Assembly (NCBI GenBank): GCA_019695055.1
Contig: JAIBAT010000105.1
Coordinates: forward strand, 16,605 to 80,604
Origin: Candidatus Sumerlaeaceae bacterium
GTDB lineage: Bacteria; Sumerlaeota; Sumerlaeia; Sumerlaeales; Sumerlaeaceae
Reading direction: 5' to 3'
DNA length: 64,000 nt
Part shown: piece after piece, positions 28,736-37,523 of the stretch
Layout of the letters: each line of letters opens with the position of its first letter
Position numbering within the stretch: the first letter of the stretch is position 1
Program-made: the position numbers and the translations under genes
Notes under the pieces: generated by a model
The model's database searches: none
What the model saw: only the letters and a program-made list of their open reading frames with translations
Told to the model about the DNA's origin: nothing

Positions 28736-29505
28736 GCAGAGTATTGCCGGAGAATCTCCTCCGGGGTGAAGCGCTCTGCCAGCGTCGTGGCGCGGCCAAT
28801 GGCTTCCACCATCTCGCGAACGGCCCTCTCAAAACCCACCATGACCGCATGCGACACAATCGAGTGCCCTATGTGCAACTCCACGAGATTCGGAATGGCT
28901 GCCACCGGCAGCACGTTTCGCAAATTCAGCCCATGCCCGGCGTTCACCCGTTGCCCGTTGCGTGTTGCATGGGCTGCCCCGGATACGAGTTTAGCGAGTT
29001 CCACCAGACGAGCTTCCTCGCCACGGGCATTGGCATATCCGCCGGTGTGAAGTTCCATCACGTCCGCCCCGCAGGCCGCCACGGCGTCAATTTGTTCCGA
29101 TTCCGGGTCAATAAAATGGCTGACCAGCATGCCTGCGGCTTTCATCCGGTGCGTCGCCTCTTTCAATCGTCCGAGGCTTCCCGCCACGTCCAGCCCCCCC
29201 TCGGTCGTGACTTCCTCGCGCTTCTCGGGCACGAACATGACCATGTAGGGCCGGATCCGCTCGGCAATGCCCAGCATCTCCTCCGTTGCCGCCATTTCGA
29301 GGTTCAGGTGCGTCCGCAGCGTCTGGTTCAGCCGCTCCACATCCGCATCATTGATATGTCGACGATCCTCACGCAAATGGCACGTTATGCTGGCCGCACC
29401 CGCAAGTTCGGCCAATACCGCTGCCGCCACGGGATCCGGTTCCGAGCCCCGCCTCGCCTGTCGCACGGTCGCAACATGGTCAATGTTAACGCAAAGTTTT
29501 GCCAT
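28732..29505 (-). CDS. pdxJ: Pyridoxine 5'-phosphate synthase
   Basis: A 257-residue TIM-barrel enzyme that condenses 1-deoxyxylulose 5-phosphate with 3-amino-2-oxopropyl phosphate in the DXP-dependent vitamin B6 pathway. The N-terminal block [20 protein letters not shown] and the segments [28 protein letters not shown] and VNAGHGLN are diagnostic of PdxJ. Length is normal (about 240-260). It lies 74 bases after ybbR and overlaps the DUF218 gene by 4 bases. Confidence 0.96.
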   Translation of the reverse strand: MAKLCVNIDHVATVRQARRGSEPDPVAAAVLAELAGAASITCHLREDRRHINDADVERLNQTLRTHLNLEMAATEEMLGIAERIRPYMVMFVPEKREEVTTEGGLDVAGSLGRLKEATHRMKAAGMLVSHFIDPESEQIDAVAACGADVMELHTGGYANARGEEARLVELAKLVSGAAHATRNGQRVNAGHGLNLRNVLPVAAIPNLVELHIGHSIVSHAVMVGFERAVREMVEAIGRATTLAERFTPEEILRQYSA

Positions 29506-29579
29506 TCTCCGCTTTCGGTTTGGAAATTAACCTAGAAATACACGATCCGGTGGAAATAAATTGGCTACCCGGAATTCTC

Positions 29580-30650
29580 TCACGTCCCGCCAGAATTCGG
29601 CGATTCAGTCGCCTTCTGCATGTACTGTATCCGGATGGATTTGGGCTCAACTGAACGAATCGTCAGGCGGTTTTGAACGTCCGCCGGCACCGATCTTGAG
29701 AAATGCGCTTCCAGCGGCACATCCTTCGTCGTTCCCGGCAGTTCCTCCGCGGGTCGCAGGAGTTGAACATCAATGGAATCCGGCGCAAGGTTCTTCAGCA
29801 TGCTTTGTGGGCCATATACCGTTACGGTACACCCTTTCTCGCGGTAGCTGAGGGTGATCGTGTCCGAAGCCAGTGCGTCAAACTGCAACGGGACGTTCCT
29901 GATTTCGCGAATCGTGGCTACTTCCTGGATTTCAAGGTTCACTTCGGCCATTGTCGTTGCTGGCTGCACAATCTCCAATCCCGCAGGGACTTTGATAGGC
30001 ACCGACTCCAGTCCTCCCTGTGTCCGTTGGGCCACACTGATTTTTTCGGTCAGCAGCTTGATTTTGCTCGTCAGTTCGTCGCGCTCTGCCGAGTCCAACG
30101 CCTGTGCCGTTCCGGCCACATGGACCTCATGGGGCACGACCTTAACCGGAACCGTAAGTTTCAAACCTTCAGATATCTGATCCTGCCCCACGACATCTGC
30201 TTCAACGAGTGCCGGCTGAGCATTCCACCTTGCCCGAATTTCCACCGTGTTGCTTTGGGTCCCAATTTTCAGCAGTTCGACGCGCCGCGATCTTGGAATG
30301 TTCGCCACCCAGTTCTTCTCCGTCAAGGGCAGCGATTTTGACAGCCAGTTCAAACCGAGATTCGACCGCAGGTCCGCGATATCCACCTCAAAGTGCAGGT
30401 TCTGGCTGTTCACATAGGCCTGAATATCGTCCGAGTAACGCAATTGCACCGTGACGCTCGGTGGCACAATCTGCAAATCCAGTCGCGGATCCGACGGCAC
30501 AGCCACGACCGGCACACTGATGGTCGCCTCCTGCGTTCGCCCGGCCTTGGCAAAAATCCAGGCCACGAACGCGATGGCAAACGACACCGCGAGCAGGTTC
30601 AGGTTGTCTGAAAACCTAATCGTTGGTAGTTTCTTCTTCATCTTTGACAT
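29580..30650 (-). CDS. YbbR-domain protein (CdaR-like)
   Basis: About 356 residues with an N-terminal membrane helix (LNLLAVSFAIAFVAWIFAKAG) and three to four YbbR-type beta-rich repeats outside the membrane, each with the pattern VxVxxxP...V (for example VPVVAVPSDPRLDLQIVPPSVTV and LTVPVKVVPHEVHVAG). CdaR in Firmicutes binds and regulates the diadenylate cyclase CdaA; the adjacency and overlap with dacA here indicate the same partnership. The start is within dacA: ATG 30650 was chosen, with ATG 30641 also possible, giving a 35- or 26-base overlap. Codons further upstream are a dacA shadow. Confidence 0.88.
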   Translation of the reverse strand: MSKMKKKLPTIRFSDNLNLLAVSFAIAFVAWIFAKAGRTQEATISVPVVAVPSDPRLDLQIVPPSVTVQLRYSDDIQAYVNSQNLHFEVDIADLRSNLGLNWLSKSLPLTEKNWVANIPRSRRVELLKIGTQSNTVEIRARWNAQPALVEADVVGQDQISEGLKLTVPVKVVPHEVHVAGTAQALDSAERDELTSKIKLLTEKISVAQRTQGGLESVPIKVPAGLEIVQPATTMAEVNLEIQEVATIREIRNVPLQFDALASDTITLSYREKGCTVTVYGPQSMLKNLAPDSIDVQLLRPAEELPGTTKDVPLEAHFSRSVPADVQNRLTIRSVEPKSIRIQYMQKATESPNSGGT

Positions 30651-31413
30651 CCAGGAGATCCTGCAGCGCTTCGCGGAGTGTTTCCTGCGTAAAGTGTCGC
30701 TCCAGGCGGCCGCGAACCGCCAGGGAGATGATGCCCGTTTCCTCCGACACAACCACTATGGCTGCGTCGGTTTCCTCGCTCAGCCCGAGCGCCGCCCGGT
30801 GCCGTGTCCCGAGATCCTTCCCAAGGGTCTGGGTATCGGACAACGGCAATATGCACCCCGCCGCGACAATCCTATCTCCGCGCACAATAACCGCACCGTC
30901 GTGGAGCGGCGAATAGGTCACAAAAATCGTTCGCAGCAACTCGTTCGAAATAAGCCCATCAATGGGTGTGCCCGTATCCGCATACATCTTCAGCGGATTG
31001 CGTCGCTCGATGCAGATGAGTGCGCCCACCTTTTGCCGCGAGAAACTTCGCACGGCCTTCACCAGATCCTCCATGTGCGCTCCACCCCGCGCAAAAAGCC
31101 GCCGGAAGACCCACAGCTGCCCCAAGTCGGTAAGCGCCTTGCGAAACTCGTTCTGGAATACAATCAGGAATATCAGGATGATGACGACCCAAAATTGCTC
31201 GAACAGCAGCGTCGTTGTCGTCAGGTTCAGCAGCTTCGCCACCGTATAGATGAAGAAGCCGCCAACGATCACCCCGAGCAATCCGCGCATAGCCGCCGGT
31301 GACCGTGTTTCGCGGATCATGGCAAGCACCGTATAAACCAGCATCGTCACCACCAGGATATCGGCAATGTCGTGCAGACGCATGCTGCGTATGAAACTGA
31401 ATACCTCGGGCAC
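30616..31413 (-). CDS. dacA: Diadenylate cyclase CdaA (c-di-AMP synthase)
   Basis: A 265-residue membrane enzyme that makes c-di-AMP from two ATP. Three membrane helices (about residues 15-32, 43-60 and 73-89) are followed by a DAC domain with the two catalytic motifs: DGA (172-174, in PLHDGAVI) and GTRHRAA (202-208). The C-terminus EEETTND is acidic. It is the first gene of the series dacA-ybbR-pdxJ-sanA-like and diverges from the pilin-like gene at 31675. c-di-AMP controls osmolyte and potassium handling and cell-wall homeostasis in many bacteria. The usual glmM neighbour is not present. Confidence 0.96.
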   Translation of the reverse strand: MPEVFSFIRSMRLHDIADILVVTMLVYTVLAMIRETRSPAAMRGLLGVIVGGFFIYTVAKLLNLTTTTLLFEQFWVVIILIFLIVFQNEFRKALTDLGQLWVFRRLFARGGAHMEDLVKAVRSFSRQKVGALICIERRNPLKMYADTGTPIDGLISNELLRTIFVTYSPLHDGAVIVRGDRIVAAGCILPLSDTQTLGKDLGTRHRAALGLSEETDAAIVVVSEETGIISLAVRGRLERHFTQETLREALQDLLDVKDEEETTND

Positions 31414-31674
31414 CGTGGGTCCTCGTCAGTCGTTGAAACACCAATGGTTATGGGGGAGGATTCCCCGTTGCAAGGGGCGAAATGAGCCGTCCTGCTTCGC
31501 GACCCTCAATTCTGGGTGGAGGAAATCAGCCACTTCACTCCGAAATCGACCGCAATCGTGGGCAGCTCCCAGCACCCAATCATTGAATCCGCAGAACTTA
31601 ACCTGATTCAGGCTCCCCGGTATCGCCCTTGCTCTACGAGGGTGTCAGCAACCATTAATGAGGGGAACACACGC

Positions 31675-32388
31675 TTGAAAACCCGCCGTGCTTTTACACT
31701 TATTGAATTACTTATTGTCGTCGCCATCATCGCCATCCTGGCGGCGATTGCGGTGCCGAATTTCCTCGAGTCTCAAATCCGAGCCAAAGTCGCCCGCTCG
31801 CGGGCCGACATCCGCTCCATCGCCACAGCTGTCGAATCCTATCGTGTGGATTACAACCATTACCCCGAGGGAACCGATAACCCGGCCAAGTACCCCGAGG
31901 AGATCGGAACGTTTCTCGGACCCCTTGCTTCCGGCTACTACACCTTCCGCACCCGCGACGGGCTGACCCAAACTGTGGGGCGTGACTTCGCCAGCGTGAC
32001 CACACCCATTGCCTACATTTCCTCAATTCCCACGGACCCCTTCGCGAAGCAGGCCGCCGGGTTCCTGACCTACAGTTACAGAAACGCAAAGAATCGCAAG
32101 AATGGCTGGGTTATCACAAGCGTTGGTCCGGATGTCGATATTCTCGCCGCCAATGGCAAAGGCTCCACAAACGCGGGGAACCCCATCAGCACCGCGGCTG
32201 ATACCAAGACGCCTTCCCGTATCGGCGATATCAATGAAACCGAGGTTATCAACTTCCTGGAGGCTGTTCCGACGGCTCCATCCACCTTGGCTGACGTCGG
32301 GAAATTGCCGGAGTTTCTCCTCGACCTCAGTTATGACCCCACCAACGGCTCGGTTTCAGATGGTGATATTGTTCGCGTTGGACCCTGA
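31675..32388 (+). CDS. GspG-like pseudopilin / prepilin-type protein
   Basis: A 237-residue protein beginning LKTRRAFTLIELLIVVAIIAILAAIAVPNFLESQIRAKVARSRAD-type sequence, the strong prepilin signal found in T2SS GspG and in many PVC-phylum prepilins. A TTG start at 31675 is chosen because GAGGGG lies 8 bases upstream and no ATG is in frame. The middle contains IPTDPFAKQAAGFLTYSY and then SVGPDVDI, which resembles the GspG 'DPWG...SxGPDG' region. It could supply the major pseudopilin missing from the T2SS operon, but it is twice the usual length, so an external minor pilin is also plausible. Confidence 0.82.
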   Translation: MKTRRAFTLIELLIVVAIIAILAAIAVPNFLESQIRAKVARSRADIRSIATAVESYRVDYNHYPEGTDNPAKYPEEIGTFLGPLASGYYTFRTRDGLTQTVGRDFASVTTPIAYISSIPTDPFAKQAAGFLTYSYRNAKNRKNGWVITSVGPDVDILAANGKGSTNAGNPISTAADTKTPSRIGDINETEVINFLEAVPTAPSTLADVGKLPEFLLDLSYDPTNGSVSDGDIVRVGP

Positions 32389-32446
32389 TCGAAACCACTT
32401 GCTGGGACTGGTGAATCTTCCGCAGTCATCCGTGTGATTTCCCAAT

Positions 32447-33133
32447 ATGCAAATCGAGCAGTCTGTGACAACCGCCACGCCCGCCCCTGCCAAAGCGAAC
32501 CCGGTGGCCCTAACGGCAATTTGGGTTGGGTTTGTGGGGATAATCGTCGTGGTCATTGCTGCTGCTGTCGTTCAGCAGTATCGCGGTGCGGCGCCCTTTC
32601 AGGATCCACCCATCTATGGCGAAGTTCCTTCGTTTTCACTGACCAACCAGACCAGCGGAACCACAACCCTGGCTGATTTTGCCGGGAAGACCTGGGTCAT
32701 AGATTTTGTTTTCACTCGTTGCGGCGGACAATGTCCCTTCATGTCGGCCAGAATGCGTGAGCTTCAGAAGTGGCTCGAATCCGCCGGCCACGCCGACGTC
32801 AAGCTGGTTTCCGTCTCCGTGGATCCTGAGTATGACACTCCGCCGGTTCTGACGGAATACGCGAAGAAATTCGAAGCGGATCCCAATCGATGGACATTTC
32901 TGACGGGAGAAAAGAAGTTCATTTATCCCTTTATCCAGGAGGGCTTCAAGCTCGGCGTGGACGACGCGCCAGCCAAAGGTGAATCCAGCCCTGAGGAACC
33001 CATCATCCATAGCAGCCGTTTTGTGCTCATGGATTCGAAAGGACGCCTGCGGGGGTATTATGACGCGTACGACGAAAACGACCGCGAACGCCTCCACCAC
33101 GACATCGCGTTCCTTGAGAAAAATCGGGACTAA
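32447..33133 (+). CDS. SCO1/SenC-family copper chaperone for cytochrome c oxidase
   Basis: A 228-residue thioredoxin-fold protein anchored by one N-terminal helix (about residues 22-43). The copper ligands are present: C92 and C96 in RCGGQC and H188 in PIIHSS. SCO proteins deliver copper to the CuA site of cytochrome oxidases. A DUF420 membrane protein follows 12 bases later, a pairing common in oxidase-assembly clusters; the oxidase subunit genes are not in this window. Confidence 0.94.
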   Translation: MQIEQSVTTATPAPAKANPVALTAIWVGFVGIIVVVIAAAVVQQYRGAAPFQDPPIYGEVPSFSLTNQTSGTTTLADFAGKTWVIDFVFTRCGGQCPFMSARMRELQKWLESAGHADVKLVSVSVDPEYDTPPVLTEYAKKFEADPNRWTFLTGEKKFIYPFIQEGFKLGVDDAPAKGESSPEEPIIHSSRFVLMDSKGRLRGYYDAYDENDRERLHHDIAFLEKNRD

Positions 33134-33145
33134 GCCACTCTGCTA

Positions 33146-33583
33146 ATGGCGTTTACCCCCCAGGATATTCCCACCCTTAACGCAGTTTTCAATCTCACCA
33201 GCGCGACCCTCCTCCTGACTGGCTATGTCTTCATTCGTCGCGGGAATCGCGAGGCCCACAGGTTCTGTATGGTGGGCGCCCTGGTTTCCTCGGCACTTTT
33301 CCTGACGGGGTACCTCATTTACCATTTCGTTTACCATGGCATGACCCGGTTTCCCGTCGAGGGGCTTCCAAAGGCGGTATACCTTACCATCCTCCTGACC
33401 CACACAGTCCTCGCCGTTGTAATTGTTCCCCTCGTCGCAATGACCGTGTTTCGGGCCGCGAAGGGTCAGTTCGACCGCCACCGCCGGGTCGCCCGTTGGA
33501 CTTTCCCCCTTTGGTTCTACGTTTCTATCACCGGGGTGGTCATTTACGTAATGCTGTATCATTTGTACCCCCAACCCCGTTAA
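33146..33583 (+). CDS. DUF420 membrane protein (CtaM/YozB-like oxidase assembly factor)
   Basis: A 145-residue protein with four membrane helices (about residues 12-30, 42-62, 79-101 and 119-139). Conserved DUF420 features are present: NAVFNLTSATLLLTGYVFIRRG, HRFCM, YLIYHFVYHG and FDRHRRVARWTFPLWFYVSITGV. DUF420 proteins accompany SCO1 and cytochrome oxidase genes, and CtaM (YozB) is needed for maturation of some terminal oxidases. Close spacing with the SCO gene supports a shared role. Confidence 0.88.
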   Translation: MAFTPQDIPTLNAVFNLTSATLLLTGYVFIRRGNREAHRFCMVGALVSSALFLTGYLIYHFVYHGMTRFPVEGLPKAVYLTILLTHTVLAVVIVPLVAMTVFRAAKGQFDRHRRVARWTFPLWFYVSITGVVIYVMLYHLYPQPR

Positions 33584-33759
33584 TTTGAAGAAACTGGCTG
33601 GTCCTATTGTTAATGTTTCAGGCCTCAAACCGCTGGTTTTCCCGAAAAGCGGCCCGATTTGTCGTGGGGCATCGGTCTCTGGGGTACCGGGAATCAGAAG
33701 TTTCGTGTTGCGCAAGTCTTTTGGTATCAACATTTTAAACCGGAAGGGAGGGATATGCG

Positions 33760-33972
33760 ATGGGTCAGGTCACCATTGAAAACAATGAGCCTATTGATAA
33801 GGTTTTAAAGCGCTTTAAGAAGGAATGCCAGAAGTCGGGCATCCCGGCGGAACTTCGCCGCCGCGAACATTTCGAGAAGCCCAGCGTCCGTCGGCGCCGC
33901 AAAATCGAGGCATCTCGTCGCAAAGCTCGCCGCCGTCAGATGAAACTGATGCGCAAGCTTGATTCCTACTAA
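33760..33972 (+). CDS. rpsU: 30S ribosomal protein S21
   Basis: A 70-residue, highly basic protein beginning MGQVTIENNEPIDKVLKRFK, with RREHFEKPSVRRRRK in the middle, diagnostic of S21. A strong GGAAGGGAGG ribosome site (33742-33751) lies 8 bases before the ATG. It stands alone with its own promoter region (33584-33741, no clear signal assigned) and is followed by a perfect hairpin terminator. S21 binds near the anti-Shine-Dalgarno end of 16S rRNA. Confidence 0.96.
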   Translation: MGQVTIENNEPIDKVLKRFKKECQKSGIPAELRRREHFEKPSVRRRRKIEASRRKARRRQMKLMRKLDSY

Positions 33973-34036
33973 ACCGGCAGCACTCCACTCATCCACGAGG
34001 TGAAGTCGAGAGTAACCAAATATTAGATGGAATATC

Positions 34037-34068
34037 AGTCAGCCGGGTGATTCGTCACCCGGCTGATT
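34037..34068 (+). terminator. Hairpin terminator of rpsU
   Basis: A perfect 11-bp stem CAGCCGGGTGA (34040-34050) pairs with TCACCCGGCTG (34055-34065) around a TTCG tetraloop, extended by weaker pairs to 34037 and 34068, and followed by ATTTCATTTC. The position 65 bases after rpsU fits termination of that gene. Confidence 0.75.
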
Positions 34069-34097
34069 TCATTTCAACAGCCGGAACGGAGGCCAAA

Positions 34098-34463
34098 ATG
34101 CGCGTCGCAATCATAGGGGCATCTGCAAACCGCGAGAAGTATGGAAACATTGCCGTTCGGTCCTATCTGTCTCAGGGCCACGAGGTTTTTCCTGTCAATC
34201 CGCGCGAAACCGAAATCGAAGGCCTGAAGGCCTATGTGAGTGTTCGGGATGTGCCCCCGCCATTGGATCGCGTTCTCCTCTATGTGCCCCCGGCCGTTGG
34301 GGTAAAAGCGCTCGACGATATTGCCGCCGCTGGGGTCAAGGAAGTCTATGTTAATCCCGGTGCAGAGAGCGATGAACTATTTGCCCGCGCGGAGCACCTT
34401 GGCATTACCGCAATCTTTGCATGCGCCATCGTGGCCATCGGGGATTCTCCGGCAAGGTATTAG
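34098..34463 (+). CDS. CoA-binding domain protein (YccU-like)
   Basis: A 121-residue protein of the CoA_binding_2 family: a single Rossmann-like domain beginning MRVAIIGASANREKYGNIAVRSYL, then VFPVNPRETEIEGL and a conserved CAIVAIG near the end. ATG 34098 is preceded by ACGGAGG at good spacing and follows the rpsU hairpin. Proteins of this family bind CoA or related ligands and are small stand-alone relatives of the succinyl-CoA synthetase alpha nucleotide-binding domain; a specific role is unknown. Confidence 0.88.
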   Translation: MRVAIIGASANREKYGNIAVRSYLSQGHEVFPVNPRETEIEGLKAYVSVRDVPPPLDRVLLYVPPAVGVKALDDIAAAGVKEVYVNPGAESDELFARAEHLGITAIFACAIVAIGDSPARY

Positions 34464-34550
34464 CCCCCCCACGTTTACGGTTCGGGGCCTACTCATTTTC
34501 TGCCAGATTTCCTTGTAAACCATCGCGCCCTCGACCAGGATCGCGCGGCA

Positions 34551-35054
34551 ATGAACTTCTTCAAGCGCCTCGCCATTGTCATAGCGATCATCATCCTGAT
34601 CTTGTGGCTCCTGCGCGAGAATCAGGAGGCACCGCCTCGTCCAAACCCGATTGCCCAGGCAACGGCGACTCCTTCTCCAGCAGGGATCATGCCCATGGCT
34701 CCGCCCGGCATGGCCACTCCGGCAGTCACTCCTTTTATTGGCGGTCCCACGCCAATTCCCCCCACACCTGCGCCGCCCGTTGCACGACCCGCAGCTCCGG
34801 CGGTCACTGGTGATTGCGACAAAGTGCAGCAAGCAGCCCGGCAGGTCGGCGTTGTTGTTGCGCGGTGTTCAGCGGACAATGGCTGGACCGTGGCGATTGT
34901 TCAGGCCCGGGAACGCAACCTTCTGGGGGATTTCCTGGATGCTTGCACCCGTCTTGGGATGCGGGACATGGACGTAAATACGCGCCATTACCAAGTTACG
35001 CGAGACCGTTCAGGACGCGAAACCCATCAGGATACCTACCGTTTGCGATTTTGA
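34551..35054 (+). CDS. Membrane-anchored protein with Pro-rich linker, unknown function
   Basis: A 167-residue protein not assigned to a known family. One N-terminal helix (residues 7-21, LAIVIAIIILILWLL) is followed by a Pro/Ala/Thr-rich linker (about 25-87) and a small C-terminal domain (about 88-167) with two cysteines. This layout (anchor, flexible linker and small domain) resembles GspC-like or SPOR-like tethered proteins, but no diagnostic motif is visible. It converges with fabG, 29 bases apart. Confidence 0.65.
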   Translation: MNFFKRLAIVIAIIILILWLLRENQEAPPRPNPIAQATATPSPAGIMPMAPPGMATPAVTPFIGGPTPIPPTPAPPVARPAAPAVTGDCDKVQQAARQVGVVVARCSADNGWTVAIVQARERNLLGDFLDACTRLGMRDMDVNTRHYQVTRDRSGRETHQDTYRLRF

Positions 35055-35083
35055 ACCGTCGGGAAGGCAGCTTCGAGGAAAGC

Positions 35084-35830
35084 CTACATCGCCATTCCGC
35101 CATCCACCACCAGCACGGCACCGGTAATGAAGCGCGCCATAGGCGAAGCCAGAAACAGTGCGGCGTTTGCAATGTCCGCAGGTTCGCCAAAAACACCAAG
35201 GGCAATTTGTTTTGCCACTTCTTCCTTCAACTTGTCCGCGAGTCCGCTGGTCATGTCGCTCTGGATGAAACCCGGCGCGATGACATTCACGCGGATCCCG
35301 CGTGCTCCTATTTCTCGTGCAAGCGATCTTGAGAATCCGATCACGCCGGCCTTGCTCGCCGAGTAATTTGTCTGCCCGGGATTTCCCATGATGCCGCTCG
35401 TCGAGCTGATGTTGATCACGCACCCGCTGCGGGCCTTCATCATGTGCTTGGAGGCGGCCCGGCACGTTGCAAAGACGCTTCGCAGGTTTGTCTCAATGAC
35501 CGAATCCCATGCGTTTTGGTCCATTCGCATCAGCAGCCCGTCGCGCGTGATGCCCGCATTGTTGACCAGGATGTCAATCTTGCCAAATTCCTTTACCGCT
35601 GTGTCGATGAGCTTTTCGCAATCCTCGACTTTTGACACGTCGGCCTGAACCGCCACGGCGCGACGGCCTTCCTTCTCCGCCAGCGCAGTCAGTTCATCCG
35701 CCGGCGTTTTGTTGTAATTCACTACCACATTTGCGCCGGCCCGGATAAACTCCTCGGCAATGGCGCGACCAATGCCACGGCTGGCGCCCGTGACAACAGC
35801 CACCTGTCCTTCAAGGGATATCGTTTTCAT
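35084..35830 (-). CDS. fabG: 3-oxoacyl-[acyl-carrier-protein] reductase FabG
   Basis: A 248-residue short-chain dehydrogenase that reduces 3-oxoacyl-ACP with NADPH in fatty acid synthesis. Motifs are TGASRGIG (residues 14-21, cofactor loop), NNAG (about 90-93), a catalytic Ser near 143, and YSASK (Y156, K160). The sequence and size match FabG closely (for example NAGITRDGLLMRM and GFSRSLAREIG). No other fab genes are adjacent, so this may be a dispersed copy; specificity for fatty acid synthesis is inferred. Confidence 0.9.
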   Translation of the reverse strand: MKTISLEGQVAVVTGASRGIGRAIAEEFIRAGANVVVNYNKTPADELTALAEKEGRRAVAVQADVSKVEDCEKLIDTAVKEFGKIDILVNNAGITRDGLLMRMDQNAWDSVIETNLRSVFATCRAASKHMMKARSGCVINISSTSGIMGNPGQTNYSASKAGVIGFSRSLAREIGARGIRVNVIAPGFIQSDMTSGLADKLKEEVAKQIALGVFGEPADIANAALFLASPMARFITGAVLVVDGGMAM

Positions 35831-35959
35831 GGGTCCGCATGAAGCCCACCTGAAGGCGTGGCTTCAACAATAAAGCGCCCTGCCGATTCCAATGGACTCC
35901 ACCTCCGGACCTCCCCAATCTTTCGCACCGATAATGAACAAGAACGGAAAGGTTTTCGC

Positions 35960-37507
35960 ATGGCCCGCTTTGCCTCCCGCCTGATTTCGCTGTTCGCTGT
36001 GGTTTGTCTGGCCCTTCCGACCCACGCCAAACCTACTGCAACCCGCGCAAAGAAGTCCGCCGCGAAGGCGGCCGTCACCACATCGATACCCTCCCTGCAG
36101 CAGCAAATCGAGAAGCTCGTCGTGCCCAATCCGCTTCGGGCAGGCACTGTCGGCGTTTACGCTGTGGACGCCAAAACGGGAAAGGTACTCGTCAACATTA
36201 ACGGTGAGACGCCTCTTAAACCAGCGTCCTGCAACAAGCTTATCACCACGGCCGCTGGACTTACCATTCTGGGGCCCAATTTCAAGTTTGTGACAGAGCT
36301 GCTTCGCAATGGTGACATCCAGAACGGCACTCTTCAAGGTGACCTTATCGTCAAGGGTGGTGGCGATCCCACCATTTCCGGTCGTTTCGAAAAGAACAAA
36401 AAGGACGTAACCGCCACGATGCGCCAGTTCGCCCAGAAACTCAAGGCAGCTGGCATTACGCAAATCACAGGCGACCTCATTGCGGATGACCGGATCTTTG
36501 ACCGCATCGTATTCCATCCCACCTGGTATCCGCGCGAGCGCGGCGAATGGTACGAGGCGGAAATCTGGGGGCTTTCCTTCAACGATAATTGCGTGGATCT
36601 TACCTGGTCTGCAAAGGGGCAACTGGCTGGCGACCGGGTGAACCTGGTCATCAATCCGCCCAACACCTATGCCAATGTAAAAAACGAGGTTCGCGTTGCT
36701 GCCACAGGCCGTGACTCAGGGCGCTCATACCGGCGCGAGGATCGTTCCAATGACATCATCGCCACCGGCGCCCTCACCATTGGCACCGAGAAGGAAGATA
36801 GTGCCTCCATCTATAATGGCGCGGAGTACTTCCTCTCCGTGTTCCGGGATGTCCTGACCAGCGAGGGAATCACCGTCGCCGGGAAATCCCGGCTCATTGA
36901 CGAGAAGAAGGACGCAGCTGCGGCCACAAAAGCCGTGAGCATTCTGAAACATGAGTCGCCGCCCCTTTCCGAGGTCCTCGCCGTGATAAATCGCAACAGT
37001 CAGAATTTCTATGCGGATTCCCTAATTAAGATGCTTGGCAGAATTAAACGCGAGGAGGGCAGCTTCACCGCCGGAACATCCGTGGCCCATGACTTCTGCC
37101 TCAAGAACGGTCTCTACGCCAAGGGCCACGAAATGGTGGATGGCTCCGGCTTGTCTCCGAAGAACAAGGTTTCTCCCCGCCAGTTGGTCGAGATCATTCG
37201 GTTCATGGACAAGGGACCCAATCACGACGTCTGGCGCAACAGCCTGCCGATTGGCGGCAATCGCGGAACGCTCAAGGCGCGCTTCCAGCAAACCACCGAA
37301 TCCCAAGCCCTTGCCTCTCGAATCTATGGCAAAACAGGTCTCATTGGCGGCGTGCGCTCCCTTTCGGGCATAGTGACGGGCACTGACGGCCGCGATATTT
37401 ATTACTGCGTGAATGCCAATGATTTCTCAGCAGCGGCCGACGAGGTTCTCAACCTGCTCGACAAGGTGGCGGTCACCATGGCGCGCGAGGTCAATCCAAA
37501 GCAGTAG
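35960..37507 (+). CDS. dacB: D-alanyl-D-alanine carboxypeptidase/endopeptidase, PBP4 type (peptidase S13)
   Basis: A 515-residue periplasmic penicillin-binding protein with a signal peptide (about residues 1-23). The three catalytic motifs of the S13 family are visible: SxxK as S90-C-N-K93, SxN as SQN (about 346, in NRNSQNFYADSLIKMLG), and KTG (about 457, in YGKTGLIGG). It trims or cleaves peptidoglycan cross-links. ATG 35960 starts the signal peptide; the open frame upstream lacks coding character and overlaps the fabG upstream region. The spacing of domains II and III between the SxxK and SxN motifs is as in E. coli DacB. Confidence 0.93.
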   Translation: MARFASRLISLFAVVCLALPTHAKPTATRAKKSAAKAAVTTSIPSLQQQIEKLVVPNPLRAGTVGVYAVDAKTGKVLVNINGETPLKPASCNKLITTAAGLTILGPNFKFVTELLRNGDIQNGTLQGDLIVKGGGDPTISGRFEKNKKDVTATMRQFAQKLKAAGITQITGDLIADDRIFDRIVFHPTWYPRERGEWYEAEIWGLSFNDNCVDLTWSAKGQLAGDRVNLVINPPNTYANVKNEVRVAATGRDSGRSYRREDRSNDIIATGALTIGTEKEDSASIYNGAEYFLSVFRDVLTSEGITVAGKSRLIDEKKDAAAATKAVSILKHESPPLSEVLAVINRNSQNFYADSLIKMLGRIKREEGSFTAGTSVAHDFCLKNGLYAKGHEMVDGSGLSPKNKVSPRQLVEIIRFMDKGPNHDVWRNSLPIGGNRGTLKARFQQTTESQALASRIYGKTGLIGGVRSLSGIVTGTDGRDIYYCVNANDFSAAADEVLNLLDKVAVTMAREVNPKQ

Positions 37508-37523
37508 ACCTGCGCCAGCTTTG